Positions 24,352 to 28,500 of a DNA stretch of 28,500 nt are shown in pieces. Both the position numbers and the translations under genes were made by a program. The stretch lies in NCBI GenBank assembly GCA_044375105.1, contig JBILNK010000036.1:1-28500 (forward strand). Reading direction: 5' to 3'. The notes beneath the pieces are model-generated. The model was not told where the DNA came from. It saw only the letters and a list, made by a program, of their open reading frames with translations, and searched no databases. Each line of letters starts with the position of its first letter. The stretch's first letter is position 1. This DNA comes from JBIKLM01 sp044375105. GTDB taxonomy: Bacteria > Planctomycetota > UBA1135 > GCA-002686595.

Positions 24352-25302
24352 TCAAGCGCCGCGCAGATCGATCGAGACGAGCTCCGGCACGGCCCTGAGG
24401 CGCAGCGGGCAGCCCAGGGCCCCGAGGCCGTGGGAGACGATCAGCGTGGTGCCGTGGAGCTCACGGCGGTCCCCCGGGTGGGGCGGCGCCAGGCGCCGGA
24501 TCAGGGGCAGGGCGATCTGGCCCCCGTGGCTGTGCCCGGACAGCACCAGCCGGCAGGCCCCGCCCGCCAGCAGCGGACCGCCCAGGGGGTTGTGCACCAG
24601 GGCCACCTCCAGGTCGCCGGGCGCGAGGCCCCCGCGGGCCGCCCGCAGGTCGACCCCCTTCGACTCCTCGAGGTCTTCGAGCCCGGTCAGGTACAGCCCC
24701 GCGCCGCCCAGCTCGAAGCGCCGGCCTTGATTGCGCAGGAAGGTCCAGCCGGCCTCGGCGGCGTAGCGCGCCGCGATCTCGCCCTCGCGGCGGCCCTTGT
24801 AGTCGTGGTTGCCAAAGACCGCGAAGCAGCCCAGGCGCGCGCGCACGTTGGCCAGGTCGCGCAGGGGCAGGAAGGCCTCTTCGGTGCGGTGGCAGAGCAG
24901 GTCGCCGGTGAACAGGGCCAGGTCCGGCCGCAGGGCGTTGGCCGCGGCGACCACGTGCTCGAGGTCCCCGGGCCCGAGGAACGGACCCGCGTGGATGTCC
25001 GAGAACTGCACCAGCCGCAGGCCCTCGAGCCCGCCCGGCAGGCCCGGAATGCGCACGGTCTCGCGCCGCACGCGGAAGCGCCCCGGCGCCAGGAAAGCGC
25101 GCGCGTAGAAACGCCGGCCGCCGAGCGCGACCAGCAGCTTCTCGAGGTTCTTGAAGAAGCCGAGCCGCCCGGCGGAGAAGCGCCTGGGCCCGATGCGCAG
25201 GTCCGCAGGCGGCCCGCTGGGCTCGGCTCCCGGCGGCCCGGCGGCGCTCGGCTCGCGGGCCACCGGCGCCCGCGCATCGAGCGGTGTGGTCGGCGGATTC
25301 AA
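24352..25302 (-). CDS. Metallophosphoesterase (YkuE/YaeI-like)
   Basis: 316 residues from TTG at 25302. The full calcineurin-type metal motif set is present in order: FSDIHAGPF (Asp102, His104), LFTGDLL, FGNHDYKGR, ALVHNP and LSGHSHGGQ. These ligate a binuclear metal centre that hydrolyses phosphodiester or phosphoanhydride bonds. The YkuE/YaeI group acts on lipid-linked or UDP-linked substrates near the membrane. A short hydrophobic/basic stretch near 42-70 could associate with membrane, but no classical N-terminal anchor is present. The TTG overlaps the sulfatase stop (TTGA at 25299-25302), implying coupling; GTG at 25263 is the alternative. The first ~35 residues are Pro/Ala-rich and may not be translated if GTG is used. 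Confidence 0.83.
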   Translation of the reverse strand: MNPPTTPLDARAPVAREPSAAGPPGAEPSGPPADLRIGPRRFSAGRLGFFKNLEKLLVALGGRRFYARAFLAPGRFRVRRETVRIPGLPGGLEGLRLVQFSDIHAGPFLGPGDLEHVVAAANALRPDLALFTGDLLCHRTEEAFLPLRDLANVRARLGCFAVFGNHDYKGRREGEIAARYAAEAGWTFLRNQGRRFELGGAGLYLTGLEDLEESKGVDLRAARGGLAPGDLEVALVHNPLGGPLLAGGACRLVLSGHSHGGQIALPLIRRLAPPHPGDRRELHGTTLIVSHGLGALGCPLRLRAVPELVSIDLRGA

Positions 25303-26765
25303 TCGCCCCCCCCACCCTCCTCGGGACCATCCGGAGGCGCGGAACCGGGTCCTGCGCCTGGCTCCGAGCGGGGCTCCAGCGGCGGCTCCTCGACCAGATC
25401 CGGCAGATAGCCGAGCGCCTCCAACAGCGCGGGCTCGACACCCGTGCGACCGCCCTGGCGCGTGCCCGCGGCGCGCCAAACTTCGAGTCGCGCCCGCAGC
25501 TCGGTGCGGTCGGCGTCAGCGAAACGATCGATCCGCTCGTGCGGGTCGAGTCCGAGGTCGTAGAACTCGGGAACGGCGCCAAAGCGCTCGACCCGATAGT
25601 CGCGCGGCTCATGCAGCTTGTAGCGGCCTTCCGCCAGCAGGCTGGCGCCGCGGCTGGTGAAAGCCACCAGGTCGCGCGGAGCTTCCAGTCCGGCGAAGTC
25701 CAGCAGATTGCGGCCCGCGGACGGCCCCAGGGGCTCGAGGCCGAGGCGGGCCTCGAGGGTAGCCGCCACATCGAGGGTCGAGACCGGCGCAGCCACACGC
25801 CGCACCGCCGGCACCCCCGGGCCGCGCAGGATCAGGGGCACGTGGATCTGCTCCTCGTAGAGCATGACGCCGTGGTCGAAGTACAGCGCGGGAAAGAAGG
25901 CCCCCGGCTTGTCCTGCTCGCCGGCCAGGCGCGCCCGTTGCCACAGGCCCTCGCCGTGGTCCGATGTCAAAACGACCAGCGGCTCGCGCTGCGGCCTGGC
26001 GAGCGCCAGCTGGCCGAACAGCCGCTCCAAGGCCCCGTCGACCACCCGGATCTCGCTGTCGTAGAGCGCGATGCGCGCTTCGATGCCGCGATAGTCCGCC
26101 TCCGTCAGCAACGACCGCTCGGCGGCCGGCAGGGCCGCGGCGAAGGCCTGGCGGCGCTCGGGCTCATCGAAGGGCTCGAAGCGCGCACCGCCCTCGGGCT
26201 CGTAGGGATCGTGGGGATCGAACAGCATCAGGAACAGGAACCAGGGCCGGTCGCTTTGGACCTCTTGCAACGCCGCCAGGCCCCGCTCGACGACCTCCCC
26301 GGCGCTCCAGCCGTTGAGGCGCCGCTGCTTGCCCGCAGGCACCAGCTGGTAGCCGTCGAAACCGCGCGTATAGCCCTTCTTGGCGTCGAGCAGCGGATTG
26401 GAGACCACCGCCTGGGTGGCGTAGCCCGCGTCGCGCAAGCGCTCCGCCAGGGTGATCTCCAGGGGCCCGAGATCGCCCGAATTGTCGGAGCGCAGCTGCC
26501 CGGTCATCAGCATGGCCATCGAGGGCAGGGTCCAAGAGGCGGGCGCGTAGGCGCGCTCGTACAGCGTCCCTCCCCGCGCCCAGGCGTCGAGCGCGGGGCT
26601 GGTCGCGCGCCGATAGCCATAGCAGGACAGGTGGTCCGCGCGCAGGGTGTCGACCACCAACAGCAGCACGTCGGGGCGCCGTTCGCCGGGGCTGCAACCG
26701 GCGGCCAACAGCCAGAGCGCCAGACACACGGGGCGCTTCAGGGCGGGCCTTCGGGAGCGCGGCAT
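25299..26765 (-). CDS. Sulfatase-superfamily lipoprotein with Thr at the nucleophile site
   Basis: 488 residues. Lipoprotein signal with lipobox LAAGC (Cys24). Alkaline-phosphatase/sulfatase fold: DVLLLVVDTLRADHLSCYGY supplies the first metal Asp (Asp39), and LVVLTSDHGEGLW the later Asp-His ligands. PWFLFLMLFDPHDPYEPEG and NPLLDAKKG are also typical. The position of the formylglycine Cys/Ser (C/S-x-P-x-R) reads T79-L-P-S, in SWTLPSMAMLMTG, so there is no cysteine to mature and no Arg. Related 'TLPS' proteins are often annotated as sulfatases, but sulfate-ester cleavage is uncertain and a phosphoesterase or transferase role is possible. ATG at 26765 follows the FecR-like stop by 10 nt; TAGAAT lies 7 nt upstream. 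Probably periplasmic, membrane-anchored. Confidence 0.85.
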   Translation of the reverse strand: MPRSRRPALKRPVCLALWLLAAGCSPGERRPDVLLLVVDTLRADHLSCYGYRRATSPALDAWARGGTLYERAYAPASWTLPSMAMLMTGQLRSDNSGDLGPLEITLAERLRDAGYATQAVVSNPLLDAKKGYTRGFDGYQLVPAGKQRRLNGWSAGEVVERGLAALQEVQSDRPWFLFLMLFDPHDPYEPEGGARFEPFDEPERRQAFAAALPAAERSLLTEADYRGIEARIALYDSEIRVVDGALERLFGQLALARPQREPLVVLTSDHGEGLWQRARLAGEQDKPGAFFPALYFDHGVMLYEEQIHVPLILRGPGVPAVRRVAAPVSTLDVAATLEARLGLEPLGPSAGRNLLDFAGLEAPRDLVAFTSRGASLLAEGRYKLHEPRDYRVERFGAVPEFYDLGLDPHERIDRFADADRTELRARLEVWRAAGTRQGGRTGVEPALLEALGYLPDLVEEPPLEPRSEPGAGPGSAPPDGPEEGGGGD

Positions 26766-26772
26766 CGTCCCG

Positions 26773-26778
26773 ATTCTA
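26773..26778 (-). promoter_or_regulatory. -10-like TAGAAT overlapping the upstream stop codon
   Basis: TAGAAT ends 7 nt before the sulfatase ATG; its TAG is also the stop of the FecR-like gene. It may be an internal promoter for the sulfatase and metallophosphoesterase genes, or a chance match. Confidence 0.28.
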
Positions 26779-27531
26779 CGGGTCATCGCCCGGCGGCGAG
26801 CCCACCAGATCCAGCCGAGCCCCGCCGCCGAGCTCCACGGCCAGATCGACACCGGGTTGGAGTTCCTGCTCCCCGCGGGCGTCGATCCAGCGGCCCAGGC
26901 CCGCCCGCAGCTGGACGCGCAGGGCTCGTTCGCTGGCCTCGAGCTGGACCCGTGCGTTTTCGAGTTCGAGCCAGCCGTGACCGGTCTCGAGGCGGCCGCT
27001 GCCGGTGAGTTGCAGCGTGCCGAAGCACAGCCGCAAGCGCCGCGCCAGCACGGACTCGACCAAGAGCTCGGACTCGGGGCCCAGTTCCAGCGTCAGCTCC
27101 CGCAGGCGCAGACGAGCCTGCCCGCCGGGGCCCGTCTCGACCAGATCGCTGCGCCAGGCCCGCTGGCCGGAGGATCCCCGCGGCAGGGCCTGCCCGCCCA
27201 CGAACACGGGCCCGGCGCTGGCTTCGATCACCAGGGTCGGGTCCTGGCGCCAGTCGCCGTACAGACTGGAGAGCGCCGCCAGGACCGCAGCCACCCCCGC
27301 GAAGCGCAGCGCCAGGCGCCGCCGCGCGGCGATCCGGCCGTTTCCCGAGGCTTGCGGCGGAGCCGGAGGGGGGTCGGCGGAATCCGGTTCCCCCGACAGC
27401 CCCGCGCAGGCCGGGCAGGCATCGCGGTGCCGAGCCAGTGCCATGGCCAGGTCCCGCGGCAGGGGCGATCCGGGCCCCAGCGCGAGGAGGTGCTGCACCT
27501 GGCGGCAGGTCAGTTTGTCGGGCGCGGCCAT
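26776..27531 (-). CDS. Zinc-finger anti-sigma / FecR-like membrane regulator
   Basis: 251 residues. The N-terminal cytoplasmic part has the anti-sigma zinc motif H35-x3-C39-x2-C42 (ARHRDACPACAG). A Pro/Ala linker leads to one membrane helix near residues 70-92 (LALRFAGVAAVLAALSSLYG). The remaining ~155 residues are extracytoplasmic and beta-rich, with FecR-like repeats (IEASAGPVFVGGQALPRGSS; SDLVETGPGGQARLRLRELT; ESELLVESVLARRLRLCFGT). Such proteins hold an ECF sigma factor at the membrane until a signal is sensed. No sigma-factor gene is adjacent, which is unusual; the divergent neighbour is a sulfotransferase. It is the first gene of a probable series with the sulfatase and metallophosphoesterase. 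AAGGTGG about 17 nt upstream is too far for a good ribosome site. Confidence 0.78.
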   Translation of the reverse strand: MAAPDKLTCRQVQHLLALGPGSPLPRDLAMALARHRDACPACAGLSGEPDSADPPPAPPQASGNGRIAARRRLALRFAGVAAVLAALSSLYGDWRQDPTLVIEASAGPVFVGGQALPRGSSGQRAWRSDLVETGPGGQARLRLRELTLELGPESELLVESVLARRLRLCFGTLQLTGSGRLETGHGWLELENARVQLEASERALRVQLRAGLGRWIDARGEQELQPGVDLAVELGGGARLDLVGSPPGDDP

Positions 27532-27681
27532 GATCAAATTTTCGGTTCCACCTTGCCGCGCCTTGATCGGCGTTCCATGGGAAGCGGCCGCTTTCGGCTT
27601 CCCGGTCCCAGGAAGACCGCCAGAGGCCGTCCAGCCGGTTTCCACGGCCGGTCGACGGTCCCCATGCTCAGAGCGAGCCCC

Positions 27682-28440
27682 ATGCCGACCCCCGCGCCCC
27701 TCGCCAGGCAACCGCTCCGACTCGCCATGTGGTCGGGGCCCAGGAACCTTTCGACCGCGCTGATGCGCTCCTTCGGCGCCCGGCAGGACACGGTCGTGGT
27801 CGACGAGCCGCTCTACGCTCACTACCTGCGCGTCACCGGTCTCGACCACCCCGGCCGCGAGGAGATCCTGGCGCACCACGAAACCGACTGGCGCAAGGTC
27901 GTTCGCCAGCTGACCGAGGAGCCCCTGCCCCCGGGCAAGCGCCTGTGCTTTCAAAAGCACATGGCCCACCATCTCCTGGACGGCCTGCGCGGGCCATGGC
28001 TCGACAAGCTGAGCCACGCCTTCTTGATCCGCGAGCCCGCCGGCATGCTCGCTTCGCTGCTCAAGGTCTGGCCCAAGGCTGGCCTGGCCGACACGGGCCT
28101 GCCCCAACAGTGGGGCCTGTTCGAAACCCTGACGCACAGGCTCGGGCACACCCCGCCCGTACTCGACGCCGCCGACCTGGCCCGCGATCCGCGCGGCCAG
28201 CTGTCGGCCCTGTGCGAGCGCTTGGAGATCGAATTCGACCCGGCCATGCTCTCCTGGGCCAAGGGTCCAAGGGACACCGACGGCGTCTGGGGCCCCCACT
28301 GGTACGGGCGGGTCTACGAGACCACGGGTTTCGAGCCCTTCGAACCCGGCTCGGGCGAAGTGGCCCCACGCCACGCCGGCCTGCTCGAGGATTGCCGCAT
28401 CCTATACGGCCGTTTGCACGCCCACCGGCTGAGAGGCTGA
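27682..28440 (+). CDS. Sulfotransferase-like P-loop protein
   Basis: 252 residues from ATG at 27682 (ATG at 27664 is an in-frame alternative). The N-terminal LRLAMWSGPRNLSTALMRSF matches the 5'-phosphosulfate-binding loop of sulfotransferase-like proteins. HAFLIREPAGMLASLLKVWP resembles the 3'-phosphate-binding segment, with Arg and Ser positioned as in the family. DTVVVDEPLYAHYLRVTGLDHPG is characteristic of a bacterial group annotated 'sulfotransferase family', sometimes found next to aminotransferases. Real sulfotransferase activity in that group is not established. It is cytoplasmic, with no signal peptide. It is divergent from the FecR-like gene with a 150-nt gap in which no strong promoter is seen. 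The stop codon lies inside the left arm of a 21-bp terminator-like stem. Confidence 0.8.
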   Translation: MPTPAPLARQPLRLAMWSGPRNLSTALMRSFGARQDTVVVDEPLYAHYLRVTGLDHPGREEILAHHETDWRKVVRQLTEEPLPPGKRLCFQKHMAHHLLDGLRGPWLDKLSHAFLIREPAGMLASLLKVWPKAGLADTGLPQQWGLFETLTHRLGHTPPVLDAADLARDPRGQLSALCERLEIEFDPAMLSWAKGPRDTDGVWGPHWYGRVYETTGFEPFEPGSGEVAPRHAGLLEDCRILYGRLHAHRLRG

Positions 28441-28479
28441 TCCGGCTGCTCGGGCAGAGCCCGAGCAGCCGGATCAGCC
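28435..28479 (+). terminator. 21-bp perfect stem-loop overlapping the stop codon
   Basis: The left arm (28435-28455, starting GGCTGATCCGG) pairs without mismatch with the right arm (28459-28479, ending CCGGATCAGCC) around AGA. The inner part CTCGGGC/GCCCGAG is identical to that of the hairpin at 13504-13559. There is no U-tract; the conserved tail at 28481 follows. Confidence 0.65.
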
Positions 28480-28480
28480 C

Positions 28481-28500
28481 GTCAGCATGCCTTTGGGCCG
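28481..28500 (+). repeat. Dispersed 3'-end repeat, copy C (cut by window edge)
   Basis: GTCAGCATGCCTTTGGGCCG matches the first 20 bases of copy A (13557) with a single difference. Like copies A and B it directly follows a gene-end hairpin; the rest lies beyond the window. Confidence 0.6.

Overview
The window is about 70% GC and densely coding on both strands, with short gaps except for one ~2.3 kb gene-poor stretch. The likely source is a member of the Planctomycetota or a similar high-GC environmental lineage. Support for this is a long TPR/FG-GAP/ASPIC (CRTAC1-type) lipoprotein, an anti-sigma/FecR-like protein beside a sulfatase-type lipoprotein, a DUF885 lipoprotein, and a near absence of Shine-Dalgarno sequences. 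No marker gene settles the phylum, so this remains an inference.

Left part (1-9.8 kb): a DprE1-like FAD oxidase (minus strand, cut by the window edge) diverges from a coupled pair of membrane PH-domain proteins of the YdbS/YdbT type. A DprE2-like short-chain dehydrogenase follows on the minus strand. The two Dpr-like enzymes suggest a 2'-epimerisation of a polyprenyl-phosphate pentose or a related sugar oxidation/reduction. Next come the 1188-residue TPR/FG-GAP/ASPIC lipoprotein, an EamA-type transporter and a divergent Nudix hydrolase.

Middle part (9.8-18.1 kb): a SAM methyltransferase, a DUF885 zinc-peptidase-like lipoprotein, a small hypothetical protein, a DAO-type FAD oxidoreductase and thiC. 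They are separated by gaps of 0.15-0.6 kb that hold hairpins, a possible decayed ORF, and copies of a previously unnamed element (a stem-loop beside a stop codon, followed by a conserved GTCAGCATGCC-GGGCCGCC tail). The element recurs at the right edge of the window.

Gene-poor island (18.1-20.35 kb): a tRNA with anticodon CAT on the minus strand, preceded by four exact 17-bp tandem repeats. Further on is a strong candidate for an undescribed small RNA (about 19827-19959). It has a -35/-10 promoter with 17-bp spacing, a UUCG-capped hairpin starting at the predicted +1, a branched middle and an intrinsic terminator. Its terminal hairpin has a second copy about 435 bp upstream with compensatory stem changes and a conserved loop. 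A perfect 16-bp palindrome competing for the U-tract and a three-copy 41-bp GC-only repeat follow.

Right part (20.35-28.5 kb): on the minus strand, a secreted alpha/beta hydrolase with a textbook terminator, then a likely co-directional series (anti-sigma/FecR-like protein, sulfatase-superfamily lipoprotein, metallophosphoesterase, NHL-type beta-propeller, Ppx/GppA phosphatase). A sulfotransferase-like gene diverges at the right edge and ends in a 21-bp perfect terminator stem. Several genes have a -10-like hexamer exactly 6 nt before the start codon and no Shine-Dalgarno, which suggests leaderless transcripts.
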